Of a DNA stretch of 64,000 bases, positions 32,601-47,600 are shown piece by piece (position 1 is the first letter of the stretch; every line of letters begins with the position of its first letter). The stretch lies in assembly GCA_963922205.1 (NCBI GenBank), contig CAWUHX010000168.1, positions 201,501 to 265,500 on the forward strand. Direction: 5' to 3'. Made by a program: the position numbers and the translations under genes. The notes below the pieces were generated by a model, which had not been told where the DNA came from, made no database searches, and was given only the letters and a program-made list of their open reading frames with translations. This DNA comes from Romanomermis culicivorax (taxonomy: Eukaryota > Nematoda > Enoplea > Mermithida > Mermithidae).

Positions 32601-35600
32601 AAAAAACAAAAAAGCAAGAAAAAGGTAAAAAACAAAAAAGTGGAAAAAAGTTTAGTAAAAAAAGGAAAAAGTAGAAAAAATGTAAAAAAGCTAAAAAAAT
32701 AGAAGAGAAAATCAGAAAAAGTATAGAAAGATAACAAAAATGTGTAAAAAACATCAAAAATAGAAAAAAATATGAAAAAGTAAACGATAGAAAAATCGAA
32801 AAAGTAAAAAAAATTACAGGAAAAATACAACAAAAACTTAAGGAAATAAAAGGAATAAGTAAAAAAGATTGAAAAATGTAAAAAATCAATGAAAGTCAAA
32901 AAATGTAAAAAATAACACGTCGAAAAAAGGAAAAAGAAAAGTGTAGAAAAAACTAAGAAAAATTAAAGTGCAAAAAAGTAAAAACTTTAGAAAAACGAGA
33001 AAAAATCGAGAAAAAACGCCAAAAAAATGTAGAAAAATCAAAAATGTTCAAAAAATAGAAAAAAAAGAAAAATGAAAAGTGTAGAAAAATCCAAAAAAGT
33101 AAAAGTGCAATAAAATCTAGAAAAACGAAAAAAACAAAAAAAAACAAAAAAAATGCAAAAAGTAAAAGAAAAAGTGTGAAAAAGTTAAAAAATTGAAAAA
33201 ATATACAGAAAAGTGTAGAAAAAAGCCATAGAATTAATATTTTTCGAAAAAATAAAAAAGTTAGAAAAATTGAAAAAAGCGCAAAAAACAGAAAAAAGTA
33301 AAAGAAAATGTGCATAAATGATCGAAATCGTAAAAGAAAAAAACTGAAAAAAAGAAAGAAGTGTAGAAAAAAATGAAAAAAGTTCAAAAAGGCGGAAAAA
33401 ATAAAAAAAGTGTAAAAAAATGCAAAAAATCAAAAAAGAAGAAAAGCGTAAAAAAAGACATGAAAAAGTGACAGAAAATTGTAAAAAAGCTTAAAAAATT
33501 TAGAAACGTGAAAAAAATAAAGAAAAATGTTTGAAAAAAGGGAAAAATTTAAAAAAGTGTAGAAAAATGAGAAAAGAAAAGTAAAAAAGGAAAAAGTAGA
33601 ACAAGGAAAAAATATAACAAAATCAAAAAGTGAAAAAAATGTGAGAAAAATTCAAAAAGGTACAAAAAATGAAAAAAATGAAAAATGAAAAATAAGAGAG
33701 AAAGAAACTCGAAATTGTAGAAAAAAAGACTGCTGGAAGCAGAAAAAAAGAGGAAAAAAGATTAAAAAATAAAATATTTAAGGGAAGAGTAAAAAAAAAC
33801 AAAAACTACAAAAAACAACCAAAAAAAGAAAATAAAACAAAAAAAAAAAGAAAATAGTTAAAAAAAACCCAAAAATTCTAACCTGATTTCCGCCCAAACC
33901 GTGACAAGCGGACGCCATGGCCGGATTATCCGTTTTTTTGCCCATCGTATCGATACACATGTCCATTTTAGGCGAATCCAACGAAGTTTTAATCTGAAAA
34001 ATTTACAAAAAAATAAAAAAAATTTTACAATAAAAAAAAATAATTTTTTTAATTTTAATTCGAAATTTTGAAGAAAATTTTTTTTTAAATTTCACAATTT
34101 TTAAAGCAAATTTGCATAAAATTTGGGCTTTTCCCCATGAAAAATGGCGAAAATTGGAAAAATTTTACAATTGAAAAAAATTTCAGGAAAATAAATCAAT
34201 TATAAAAATTGGAAAATTTTTTTAACTTTACTTTTTTTGTAAAATTTTAAATCGAAATTTTGAAGTTTTATGGAAAAAAATTTTTTTTGTCGAAAATTTT
34301 AAAATTTTTGCTGCCAATTCGCATAAAATTTAAATTTTTTTCCATTACAAAAAATTGCAAAAATTGAACAAATTCAACAATTACAAAAAATAACAATAAG
34401 TTTAAAAAAAAATTTCCTTTTTTAGTAAAATTTTGAAATTTCCTGAAAAAATTTTTTTCTGAAAATTTCACAATTTTTAAAGCAAATTTGCATAAAATTT
34501 GGGCTTTTCTCCATGAAAAATGGCAAAAATTGGAAAAATTCTACAATAAAAAAAAAATTACTGAAAAATAAATCAATTATGAAAATTGGGAAATTTTTTT
34601 AACCATTTTTTTTTGTAAAATTGTAATTCGAAATTTTGAAATTTTATGAAAAAATTTTTTTTGTCAATTTGCATAAAATTTAGATTATTTTTCATTACAA
34701 AAAATTGCAAAAATTGAACAAATTTAACAATTACAAAAAATAATAATAAATTAAAAAAATTTTTTACTTTTTTTTGGTAAAATTTTGAAATTTCCTGAAA
34801 AAATTTTTTTTTCCAAATTTGACAATTTTTATAGTAAATTTTCATAAAATTGGTTATTTTCCATTAAAAAACTAATAATTAAAAAATTTTTTTCAATTTT
34901 TTTGTATGAGAAATTTTTCTTTCAATTTTCTCAATTAAATTTTATTTTTTTGTAAAACTTTAATGCAAAATTTTGAAATTTTATCAAAAAATTTTTTTCT
35001 CGAAATTTTCAATATTTTTGCAGCAAATTTGCATGAAATTTAGGTTTTTTTTTTAAATTAAAAATTGTAAAAATTTCAAAATTAGAAAAAAATGATTTTT
35101 TCACAAAAATTTAAATTTTTTTACAAAATTTCTAATTTTATTATGGTAAAATTTTTCGAAATTTTAAAAAGTTTTCAAAAAGAATTTTTTTTTGAAATTT
35201 TCCTGAAAATTTTTTAATTTTTTTTGTTAAAATTTAATGCAAAATTTTGAAACTTTTTTTGAAAAAAAATTTTTTTTGAAAATTTTAATATTTTTGCAGC
35301 AAATTTGCATAAAATTTTTTTGAAAAAAATACCTCTCCGAGCGAAAAATAATTTTCCGGAATTAAGGCTTCTTTGTACACATTTTCCAAATACCATTTAA
35401 AAGGTTTACAATTCAATTTTTGGCGTAAAGCTTTCCTTTCCGAGAGATCACCGATATCGATATTGCGGGCATCTGTAGAAAAAAATTATTCAAATAAAAA
35501 AATTTAAATTTAAAAAATTGTTGAATTTTAAATTTAAAAATTTTTGAATTTAAATTTTTATAAATTTTTGTTTCCAATTAAATTTTTTTTTTTAAATTCA

Positions 35601-38600
35601 AATTTGAATTTAAAATTTTAGGTGAAATTTTCAGCTTTTTTTTTATAAAAATTTTATAAGAAATTACAAAAATGCAGACATTCTAGCAATTTTTTTATCG
35701 CGAATCATTGGAAAAATCACTCAAATTTTAAAAATTTTGAATTTTATTTTAAATTTTAAATTTCAAACTAAAATTTAAAGCTGTTCGAACAAAAATCTAA
35801 AAAATTTTACGAAGAATTACAAAAATATAGAAATTTTTACAAATTTTTGCATCAAAAATCACTCAAATTTAAAAAAATTCCCAATTTTGAAGACAATTTT
35901 TTAATTTTTATTTAAAATCTTTCTAAACAAAAATTTTACAAATTTTTCAAAAAAGTACAAAAATCTGGAAGTTTTCACTACTTTTTAAATGAAAATCACT
36001 AAAAAATCACACAAATTTCAAATCTGACGTCAAAAAATATAAATTTCAACTATAAAAATTCAAAAAATTCAATTTTTCAATTTCACAACATTTACAAGAA
36101 ACTACAAAAATCTAGAAATTTTTACAATTTTTTTTATTAATAATCACTAGAATTTCAAATCTGACGTTAAAAAATACAAATTTGAACTAAAAATTAAAAA
36201 AAAATTAATTTTTTTCAATTTTACAAAATTTACAAGAACAAAAATTTAAAAAATTTTACAATTTTTTCATTTTTTTTGCATTAAAATCATTTTAAAAATG
36301 ACTCAAATTAGAAAAAAATTTGACTCAAAAATTCAAAAAGATTAATTTTTTTTTAATTCTACAAAAATTTTACATATTTTACAAAAAAAGTACAAAAATC
36401 TAGGAATTTTTACATTTTTTCATTTTTTGCGTCAAAAATGACTCAAACTTCAAATCTGACACCGAAAAAAAACAAATTTAAATAGAAAAATTCAAAAAGT
36501 TACTTTTTTCAATTTTAAAAAACTTTATTAATTTTACAAAAAAAAATCAAAAATTTAGAAATTTTCAAATTTTTTCCATCAAGAATCACTGGAAAAATCA
36601 CTCAAATTTAAAAATTTGAGAATTTAAATCCAAAAATAAAAAAAAAATAATTTTTGAGTGACATTTAGAGTTTTTTTTTTGGTACAAAATTTTTGTAAAT
36701 TTGATAAAAAATATAAAAATTTTTACAATTTTTTGCATTAAAAATCACTCAAATTTCATGTTTGACGTAAAAAACACAAATTTAAATACAAAAAATTAAC
36801 TTTTTCAAGTGATATTTCCAGCTTTCATGGACAAAAATTCTACGAATTTTATAGAAAAGTACAAAAATCTAAAGATTTTTACAAATTTTTTTAAAAAATT
36901 TTAAATCCGAAACAAAAAAAAATATACAAATTTCAATTAAAAAATTTGAAAAATATAATTTTTGGAGTGAAATTTACAGCTTTTTCGCAAAAAATATTTT
37001 CAAATTTTACATAAAATACGAAAATCTAGAAATTTTTGCAATTTTTTTCACAATTTTCGCGTTGAAAATTACTGGAAAAATCGTTTAATTTTCGAAAAAA
37101 TTGAAAAAAATCACATTTTAAACTGGAAAATGGCGAAATTCAACTTTTTATAGCGTAAAAATGCCAGTTTTTTTACGAAAATTTCGGTATTTAAACAATT
37201 TTTACAATTTTTTTTTGTAATTTTACATTCTAAATCGTAAGAAAAATGGCTGCAAAGTAAATTTTTAAATGACAAAATTTTTAATTTTTAAATTAAAATT
37301 TTGTGCTCTTTTTGAAAAAATATTAAAATTTTTCACTCACGAGGCGTCACTTTGTAGAAAAAATCTTTATAATCGTCCATCCATACCTGCAAAATTGAAA
37401 AAAAATTTCTACTGCAATTTTAAATATAAAATTTTAAATTTAGAAAATTTAAATTTTAAATTCGAAAAATTAATTTAATTTCCATATTTTTTTTAAAACC
37501 CTTTCTTTTTTACACATTTTTTTTTTCTTTTTTTTAAATTTTATCTTTTTTCTAAATTTTTCTTTTTTTTCATTTTCTAATTGTTTTCTGTTTTTATTGT
37601 TTTTTTTGCACCCATTTGGTTTGTCTCTTTTTGTTTTTTTGTTAATTTTTTTTGTTTTTGTTTATAGTTTTGCTACTTTTTTTAATTTTTTAGTCTTTTT
37701 TGTTTTTCGTCTCTTTTTCTTCTTTTCTCGATTTTACTTTTTTTTCTGTTTTTGTTTAGTTTGGTTTTTTTATTTTGTTTGTCCTATTTCTTTTTCAGTC
37801 GCTTTTTGGTTTCTCTTTTTGTTTTTCGTCGATTTTACTTTTTTGTTTTTTTCACAATTTTTTCTCTTTTTTTTATTTTTTTCCGATTTTTTACTTTTTT
37901 GTTTTTCTGTTATTTTTACTTTTTTCTTTCTATTTATGTTATTCTACTTTATTCTCTAGTTTTTGCTACTTTTTTCTACGTATCTATGTTTTTTCGTTTT
38001 TCTTTTATTTCCTGTTATTTTTATCTTTTTTTCTTTTTCTATTTATTTATGTTTTAAATTTTTTTTTCAGAAAAAAGTTGAATGATTAAAAAAAATTAAA
38101 AAAACAAAAAAGCTTGAAAAAATAATTTTTTTTCAAAAATTTTACAAATATTTTTTTTTCAAAAATTTAATAAATTTTTTTCAAAAATTTGATAAATTAA
38201 TTTTTTTCAAAAATTTAAAAAATTTAATTTTTTTTCAAAAATTTCAAAAATTTAATTTTTTTTTCAAAAATTTAAAAAATTTAATTTTTTCAAAATTAAA
38301 AATCTCACTTCGGCCGTCCGGGCGGCGTTCCGGTGTATAACGTAGGCCGTGCCGCCCGGAAAGGTGTAAGGCGTTTGTTTTCGAAAAACGTGCCCGACGT
38401 GCGAACAAGTGGCTATTTCGAGACTGCCCCCGCATTGCCAAACCTGCAAAAATTTTGACAAATTTGAATTTTTCTTTAAATTTGGAAAAAAATTAAAATT
38501 TACAAAACTTTTTTTTACAAAAAAAATTAAATTTAAAAATTTAAAATTAAAAAAAAAATTTTTTTGGAAAAGAAATTTTAAAAAATTGAAATTTTTTAAA

Positions 38601-41600
38601 TTTTTTTACTAATAATCCGACAAATTTTTGTGGAATTTATTGCAAATCTAGTCGTCCCCTTTTTCATTGAAAATATGTCAAATTTTAAGAAAATTGTGAA
38701 AGTTTTTTTGAAATTTCAAAATATTTGAAATTTTGTAGTTTTTTGATACAAAATTCGACAAATTTTCGGAATTTATGCGGAATTTGGGCGTTTTTTCTTG
38801 AAAAAAAAAATTTCCAAATTTTTTTGAAATTTCTTAAAAATTCTCAAATTCTTTGCATCAAAAATTCAACAAATTCAAAATTTTCCAATTTTTCGATAGA
38901 AAATTCGACAAAATTTAAAAATTTTGTTCTTCTTTTATCGGAAATTCAAAAATTTTAGAATTTTGTGAAAGTTTGCCGAAAAAATTTTTCCACTAAAATA
39001 AGGTCGACCAGCGGATAATATTTCAGAATTTTGCCGTTTTTTGATGGAAAAATTGACAAATTTTCGACATTTCGTGATTTTTTTTGGTTCAAATTTAGTC
39101 AAATCTACAAAATTCGACAGAATTTCAAAATTCCTTCCGAAAAAATTTCATAAAATTCTAATCATTTTTTCTCAAGAAAATTAAAATTCCGCAATTTTTT
39201 TAGAATTTTCCGTTTTTAGACCGAAAATTCCACAAATTTTTGGTAGCAACTTTTTCGGCGAAATTCGTTAAAATTGAGAAGAAATTCTTGACAAATTCCG
39301 GAATTTAGTCAGAATTTTTCTATTTTGACGAAAAATTCGACAAATTTCGAAATTTCTTCAAGTTTTTCCGATCAAAAATTTGAGAAATTTTCATGATTTT
39401 TTCGAAATTCTGTAGTTATTTATAGATAATTCGACAAATTTTCTAAATTTATTCAAAATTTGGTGGTTTTCTCCCGTAGAAAATTCAAAAAATTTGGAAA
39501 TTTCTTGCAAATTTAGACTTTTTTTCGGTTAAAATAGGTGAAATTTGCAGTGTTTTATGGAATTTTGATCATTTGTTCCGAAAAAAACTTTGAATTCTAG
39601 AAATTTTTCGAGAATATTGTCTTTTTTAAAAGAAAATTCGACAAATTTTCAAAATTTTCTAGCAAATCCAGCTTTTTTTTGTTGAAAATTCGTCAAATTT
39701 GAAAAAATTCTAAAATTTGTTGAAAATTGTGTTGTTTTTGATCGAAAAATCGACTAATTTTCGAAATTTGTGGCAAATTTTGCAATTTTTTCGTCGAAAT
39801 TTTGTTAAATTCGCAAAGTTTCAGTGGATTTTACTGGCCAAATTTCGCGAAATTTTATGAATTTTTTTTCAGAATTCAGTCGTTTTTTGATCAAAAATTC
39901 AACAAAATTTTGAAAATTCTTTGAAAACTTTTTATGAAAAATTCGACAAGTTTTTGAAATTTTTTCAAAATTTTGTCGTTTTTTCCGGCAAAAATTCGAC
40001 AAAAATTCAAAATTTCGCGAAATTTCAATTTTTTTTGGGATAAATTTCACGGACCTCAAATTCTTACCCTGAAGGAAATTTCCAAATTTTCGCCGCCCCA
40101 AACGTGCATGCCTTCGTCGTAGGCGCCAATTTCGTAAAAATAAGACTTATCCACCGAGAATAGACCCCCGGCGATGGTCGGAGTCCTGAACAAAAAAATG
40201 AATTTTGACACAAAAATGAGAATTTCCACACAAAAAAACGAAAAAAATCGCGGAATTTAGCAAAAAATTTACCCAAATTTTGGATTAAAAATGCTTAAAT
40301 TGACAAGATATTTATGAAAAATTGGGAATTTTCCTGAAAAAAGTATCAAATTTGCAAAAAATAACTCAAATTTGTCGAATTTAAAAATTAAAAAAACGAT
40401 AAAATTTTGAAAAAATTCTGTAAAATTTCAGCAATTTTCAATTGAAAAATTGCTAAATTGTGAAAAATTCCTAAAAATGTGTCGAGTTTTCCTATAGAAA
40501 AAACGACGAAATTTGAGAAAATTGCGGAATTTCGCCCAAAAATTCTCAAATTTAAGAGAAATCTCTGAAACTTGTCGAATGTTCGACCTAAAAATGCCAA
40601 AATTTTGAGAAAATATACAAAATTTGGATGAAGAAAAAACAAAATTTTGAAAAAATTTCGAAAATTTGTCAATTTTCAATCAAAAAATTGAAATATTTGC
40701 AATTAATGACTAAAATTTTTCGAATTTTCAATAGAAAAAAGACAAAATTTTAAAGAAATTTCGATAAATTTTCCAATTTCCAATTTTAAAAAACGACAAA
40801 ATTTTGAAGAAATTTGAAAAAACTGATGAATTTTCGATGGGGAAAAAAAACAAAATTTTCAACAAATTTCCAAAACTCGTTGAATTTTCAATGAAATAAA
40901 CGGACAAAATTCTGGAAAAATATCGGATAATTGTTGAATTTTCGACCTAAAAATGCTTAAATTTAGAAGAAATTTGTAAAAAAAAACGAATTTTCGTGGA
41001 AAAATGTCAAATTTGCATGAAGTTTCGATAATTTGTCGAATTTTCGATCAAATAACGACAAAATTTTGCAAAAATTTCAAAAATTTGTCCAATTATAAAT
41101 CATAAAACCAAAAAATTTTGAAAAATTTTGCAAATTTATAAACTTTTCAACGAAAAATTGTTAACTTTTCATCAAATTTGTCGAATTTTCCGTGAAAAAG
41201 ACGAAATTTTGAACAAATTTCAAACATTTGTCAAATTTTCGACCTAAAAAAGCCAAAATTCTGAAGAAATTCCAAAAATTTGTCGGTTTTTCGATCAACA
41301 AGCGTCAAATTTCGAAGAAATTTGTCGAATTTTGCGAAATTTGTCGAATTTTCAATTTAAAAAACCCAAAAATTTTTCAACAAATTTCCGAAATTTGTCG
41401 AATTCTTGATGGAAAAAATGAAAAACTTCCAAAATTTTGAAGAAATTTCGAAAATTTTTCGAATTTTGCATCAAAAACGCCAAAATGTTGAAGAAATTTC
41501 GAAAATTTTTCGAATTTTGCACAAATAACGGCGAAATTTAAAACAAATCTAGAGAATTTGTCGAATTTTCTATGAAAAACGCCAAAATTTCGAAGAAATT

Positions 41601-44600
41601 TGGAAAATTGTCGAACTTTCGATACAAAATTCTTGAAATTATTTAAATTTTGCATCAAAAAAACGACAAAATTTTGAATAAATTTCAAAAATTCGTCCGA
41701 TTTTTGAGCAAGAAACGACGAAATTTTTAAAGAAATTTCGAAAATTTGACCAATTTTCAACCAGAAATATTCTCGAATTTTGAAAAGTTTTTCAAAATTT
41801 TCGACCAAAACCGGGTGAAATTTTAAAATTTTAATGAAAAATTTATTGATTATACTCAAATTTTAAAAATTTCTCAAAATTTCAATTGCAAATTCAGAAA
41901 AAATTTGGAAATTCGACAGATTTTCAATCAAAAAACACAAAACATTTTGAAGAAATTTGGGAAATAATTCAAATTTTCCATCAAAAAACGATAAAATTTT
42001 GGACAAATTTCGCGAAATTCGACGAATTTTAGATAAAAAACACCAAAGAAATTTCCGAAATTTGTCGAATTTTGGAGCAAAAAATTCCAAAATTTTGAAG
42101 AAATTTCACAACTCTGTCAAATTTTCGATCAGAAAAATACAGAATTCACAGGAAATTTCGAAAATTTGTCGAATTTTCCATAAGAAAAATAGCAAAATCT
42201 TAAAAAAAATTTCGAAAACTTTTCAATTTTGCATCAAAAAACTCCAACATTATGAAAAATTTGGAAAAATTGACGAATTTTTAAGAAAAAAATGTGATAA
42301 ATTTCAAAGAAATTCTGAAAATTTAACGAATTTTCAACTAAAAAAACTGGTAAATTTTTGGGAAAATTTCGAAAATTTCAAGGAATTTTCACGAAAAATT
42401 GGTTGATTCGACCAAAATTTGGAGAATATCTCAGAATTTGGACCGAAAAATTCTGAAATTTGACCAATTTTTAATCAAAAAAAGCTAAAATTCTAGAGAA
42501 ATTGCGGGAATTATTCGAATTTTCAAGCAGAATTTGCGCAATTTTTGGAAAATCTTTTTTCGAATTTTCTATTAAAAAATGACGAAATTTCAAAAATTTG
42601 TAGAATTTCCAACGGAAAATTATCAAATTTTGCGAAAAATTTATGCAATTTTCGATCAAAAAACACCAATATTTTGAAGAAATTTCGCTTAATTTAAGGA
42701 ATTTTCAACAAAAAAATTTTGAAATTTGCTAGAAATTCAAAAATAAATTTAAAAACAACAAAATTCTGAACAAATTTTTGATTTTTTTTTTTAAATCAAA
42801 TTTCCAAAAATTTCTACGTTTTTTTCCAAATTCGGAAATTAAATGTTGGAATTTTGTAAATATGACGAATTCTCCAACGGAAAATTCGCCAAATTTTTCG
42901 GAAATTTCAATCAGGAAAAGTTGAAAATTTCAAAATTTTGTGGAATTTTCGCTCAAAAAACGACAAATTTTCAATAAATTTCAGAAAATCTCACAGAATT
43001 TTTTCAAATCTGACAAATTTTCAAAAAAATGACTGAATTTACTAGAAAATTTTAGAATTTGTCGGATTTTCGGTCAAAAAAACCGAACATTCGACGTTTT
43101 TTCCAACGAAAAATAATTAGAATTCACCAAAAAATTCAAAGTCCTCGAAAATTTGACGAATTTTCGATCAAAAAATACCAAAATTCAGCAAAAAATTTCC
43201 AAAAATTCCATAAGAAAAGAGAATAAAATTTGGAAATTTCAATAAAAATTTGAGAATTTCTCAAAATTTCGACTAAAAATCTTTAAAATTTCACGAATTT
43301 TCTACCAAAAAAAGCTTGTAAATTTAGCGAAAATTTCTGAGAACAGGCAAAAAATCGAGTAATTTTTAAAAATTCGAAGATTAAAATTTTTTTTTCTTGA
43401 AATTCAACTCACTTCATAGGTTCCGAACGATCGTTATTCCGCCTTTCCAATTCCCTTTTCGGCGCCGGATACCAACGGAAATTCATGTGCCAGTTGAACC
43501 CTCCTAAAAAAATCCAGAATTTAAAATTCTAAAATAAAAAAAAAAATTTAAAATTCTAAAATTTAAAGAAAAATTGAAAATTTTAGAATTTCAAAAAAAT
43601 TAAAAATCTTACATTTAACAAAAAATTGAAAATTTTAGAATTTCAAAAAAATTCAAAATTTCACAATTTTCAAAAAATTTGAAATTCTTGAATTCAAAAA
43701 AAAAAAATAGAATTCCAATCTTAAGCCTACCCCAAGTCATGTCCGAAGCTGAAACGTATTGAAACGAATCGTCCGATATAACGTCGATTATAGGAGCAAT
43801 AATAGTTGTTCTGAAAAAAGAAAGAAAATTTGGGCGAATTTCCAAAATTTTGCGTATTTTCCACTAAAAAATGGTTAAATTTGAAAAAAATTCGCAAAAA
43901 AAGACGAATTTTCGACAAAAAAATGACTGAATTCTAACAAAAATTCGAAATTCTAATCATTTCCAGGGTAGAAATTTCTAAAATTTAGAAAAAATGCCAA
44001 AAAACGGATTTTCGACAAAAAATAAAGAAATTTGAAAGAAAAAGTAGAAAATTTAACAATTTTTACGCTAAAATTCTCAAAATTTAGCCGAAATTTTAGA
44101 ATTTTCAATAAAAAATGTCAAAATTTAGAAAGAATTTTACTAAACTGCGCTTAATTTTTCACCAAAAAATGCTTAAATTTAGGAAAAATTCCCCAAAAAA
44201 AACACGAATTTTCCACAAAAAATGACAGAATTCTAACGAAAATTCGAAAATCAAATCATTTTCAGGGTAGAAATTTCTAAAATTTAGAAAAAATGGCAAA
44301 AAAACGGATTTTCGACAAAAAATAAGAAAATTTGAAAGAAAAAGTAGAAAATTTAACAATTTTTACGCTAAAATTTTCAAAATTTAGGAGAAATTTTCAA
44401 AAAAATTTCAAAAAAAAAAATTTTCAAAAGTCAAAAAAACTTTCCTTTTTTCTTTTTCTTTTTTTCTACTCACTTATTTTCATAAATCTTGGACCTCGAA
44501 GGTTCTTTTTTCTGAATTTTTAGCAAAAATTTGATTTTTTCAAGTCTAAAATTGAGAAAAATTCAAAAAAATAAAAAATTTGCTGCTTTCTATGTAGAGA

Positions 44601-47600
44601 AATTGAAATTTTAGCAGAATATTTCTAAAAAAATCAAATTTCAAAATTTTTTAGATTTTTCAGCAAAAAATTTGATTTTTTTGAATTTTTTCATATTAAG
44701 GAAAATTTGGAAAAAATTCAAGAATTTGCAGGTTTTTATAGCAAAAAAATTAAAATTTACGAAAAATAATGAACAAAAAGGAAAATTTAATGTTTTTTCT
44801 GCATTTATTGAAAAAAATAATTTTTAGACTCTAAATTTGAGAAAAATAAAAAAAATTCGAAAATTTGATGCTTTTCGTAGAAAAAATAATAAAATATTGA
44901 GGAAAATGTAAAAAAAAACAAAATTTAATGTTTTTTTCGAAATTTTTTTTAAAAAATTCAATTTTTCCGAATTTAAAACTAGAAAAATCCGTAAAATTGA
45001 CGTTTTTTACGAAAAAAATTAAAATTTAAGAAAAATTGTAACCAAAAAGCAAAAATCTAAAATTTTTTTTTTGTAAAAAAATTTGATTTTTCCGATTCTA
45101 AAATTATGAAAAATGTGAAAAAATTGACAATTTCTGCTTTTTACACGAAAAATAACTAAAATATAACCAAAATTGAAAAATTTAAACTTTTATTTAAAAT
45201 ATTTTTTGAAAAAATGTGATTTTTGCGAATCGACAAAAATTACAAATTTGATGATTTTTTTAGGAAAAAATGATTAAAAATTTCATAAAAAATTATGAAC
45301 AAAAAACAAAAAAAATTTTTTGGCATTTTTTTCCAAAAAAATCGAGAAAAATATATAAAAATTTGCAAATTTTCTACTTTTTAGGCTAAAAATTAATGGA
45401 AAATTTGGTTCAAATTTTGAAAATTTAACAAATTTTCAATCAAAAGACGTCGAAATTTCGAAAAAAAATTTAAAAACAATGATAAATTTGAGGCGACTTT
45501 TTCAAAAATTTTACAACAAAAAATGACAAAATTTCCAAATTTTGTCGAATTTTCGTTGGAAAACTCGAAAATTTGAAAAAAAAGTTTTTTTCAATAAAAA
45601 AGGCCAAATTCGAAAAAATTGAAAAAATTTAAAAAATAAATTTTTTTTATTTTTTTCCATTTTTCTCACCTATTTTCATAAATTCTGGCCATCAAAGGTT
45701 CCAACCAACCGACGGTCACTTCGATATGAGCGTCCAAAAAGGTCAAGGTCGGTCCTTGGGCGATTTTGGCGCCGGTTAACCGGGCCCGGATCAAACCCGA
45801 CCTGTTGGCCAAATGAATTATTTCCACGGGGACGGGTAAACTTTCGACGTAACGATCGAGCGGATTTTTTAAATAATCTTAATTTTAATTTAAAAAATTT
45901 AAATTAAAAAAATTTAAATTAAAAAAATTTAAATTAAAAAAAAAATTAAATTAAAAAAAATTCAAATTTAAAAATGTAAAAATAAAATTTTTGAAAAAAA
46001 TTAAAAAAAATAAAAAAAAAATTGAAAAATTAAAAAATGTGAAAAATTGAACAAAAATGTAGAAAAAATTAAACGACACAGGAAAAAATTGAACACAAAC
46101 ATAAAAAAAATTCAATCAAAATGTAGAAAAATAAAAACAAAAAAGTGTAAAAAAATTGAACGAAAATGTAAAAAAATAGAACAAAAAATGCTAAAATTAA
46201 ACAGAAGAGAAAAAAATTGAACAAAATTTTAGAAACTTAATCGAAAAATGTTGAAAAATTCAACAAAAATGTAAAAATTTAAACAAAAAATGTAAAATTG
46301 AAAAAAATTCAAAAACTTGAACAAAAATATCGAAATATTGAACAAAAATGTAAAAAAAATTAACAAAAAAATGTATGATTCGAAAAAAAATCAAAAATTT
46401 AAACAAAAAATGGCAAAAAAATTTAACAAAATTGTGGAAAATTGACAAAAATTGTGAAAAAAAATGGACAAAATAGTAAAAAATTGAATAAAAAATGCAA
46501 AAACTTTGAAAAAAATGAACAAAATTAGACAAAAATGTGAAAATTTAAACAACATGTGAAAAAATCGAAAAAAAAAAGTTTAAACAAAAATGCATAAAAA
46601 TTGCACCGAAAATGTAAAAAATTGAACAAAAAATGTAAAAAATCTCGCAAAACATCTAAAAAAAGACAAACAATGTAAAAAATTTGGATAAAAATGCAAA
46701 AAATTAGGACAAAAATTGGCTAAAAACGGTAAAAATTGAAAAAATGTCAACATTTGAACAAAAAAGGTAAAAAAATTCACAAAAATGTAAAAGTTTGAAC
46801 AAAAATGTGGAAAATTTGTAAAAAATGCAAAAATTTACACAAAAATTCGAGAAAAAAAATGCAGAAAATTTGAACAAAAACAGAAAAAAATTGAACAAAA
46901 AGTGTAGAAAAGTGAAAAAAAATGTAAAATGTAGAAAATTTAACGAAAATTGTAAAAAAAAAACAAAAAAAAAACCCAGAAAATTGAATAAAAACTGTAC
47001 ACAACTGAGCAAATTATGTAAAAATTTCAATGGAAAAAATCCAGATATAACAAAAAAAGCAAAGAAAATTTAATTAAAAAGGCGGAGAAATGGTTAAAAA
47101 ATGTAAAAAATGAATTAAAAACTTGAAAAAATTGAAAATGATTGAATGGAAACAAAAAAAAAATTTGGACGAAAAGTTAAAAAATTTGAATGAAAATTAA
47201 TAAAATTGAATAAAAAAATGTAAAAAAATCAACAAAAAGCTTGAAAAACTCAAAAAAATGTAAAAAAAATTCCAGGAAAAATGTAGAAAATGCAACTAAA
47301 AATCCAAAAATTAGAATAAAAAGTTTACAAAATTAAACATATAATGTAAAGAATTGAAAAAAAACATCAAAATTGAACAAAAAGAAAGTAAAGAAAATTC
47401 AATAAAAATTTGAAGACTTGGATGGAATAAGTAAAAAAATGAAAAAAATAATTTAAAAAATGGGGCAAAGTTGAGAAAATTTTTTCAAAAATTTGAATAA
47501 AAGTATCAAAAATTTATCAAATAATGCAAAAAATTGAATAAAAAAATTAAAATAAGAAAAAACCGTAAAAAAGCCAAATGTATTATTTCCACGGGGACGG

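Noticed and set aside
31175-33433. Several minus-strand open frames rich in Phe and Leu that look like membrane proteins
   Set aside because: They arise from A-rich + strand repeats with few stop codons, overlap one another in different frames and lack any domain or codon bias of the real exons. They lie inside GALNT intron 12.
37597-38089. Plus-strand Phe-rich frames resembling a transmembrane protein
   Set aside because: T-rich block in GALNT intron 9; three overlapping frames give the same type of product, a sign of composition and not coding.
40388-42659. Many Phe/Asn/Lys-rich frames on both strands
   Set aside because: Translations of the GAAATTTGTCGAATTTTC repeat in GALNT intron 7, without homology or consistent frame.
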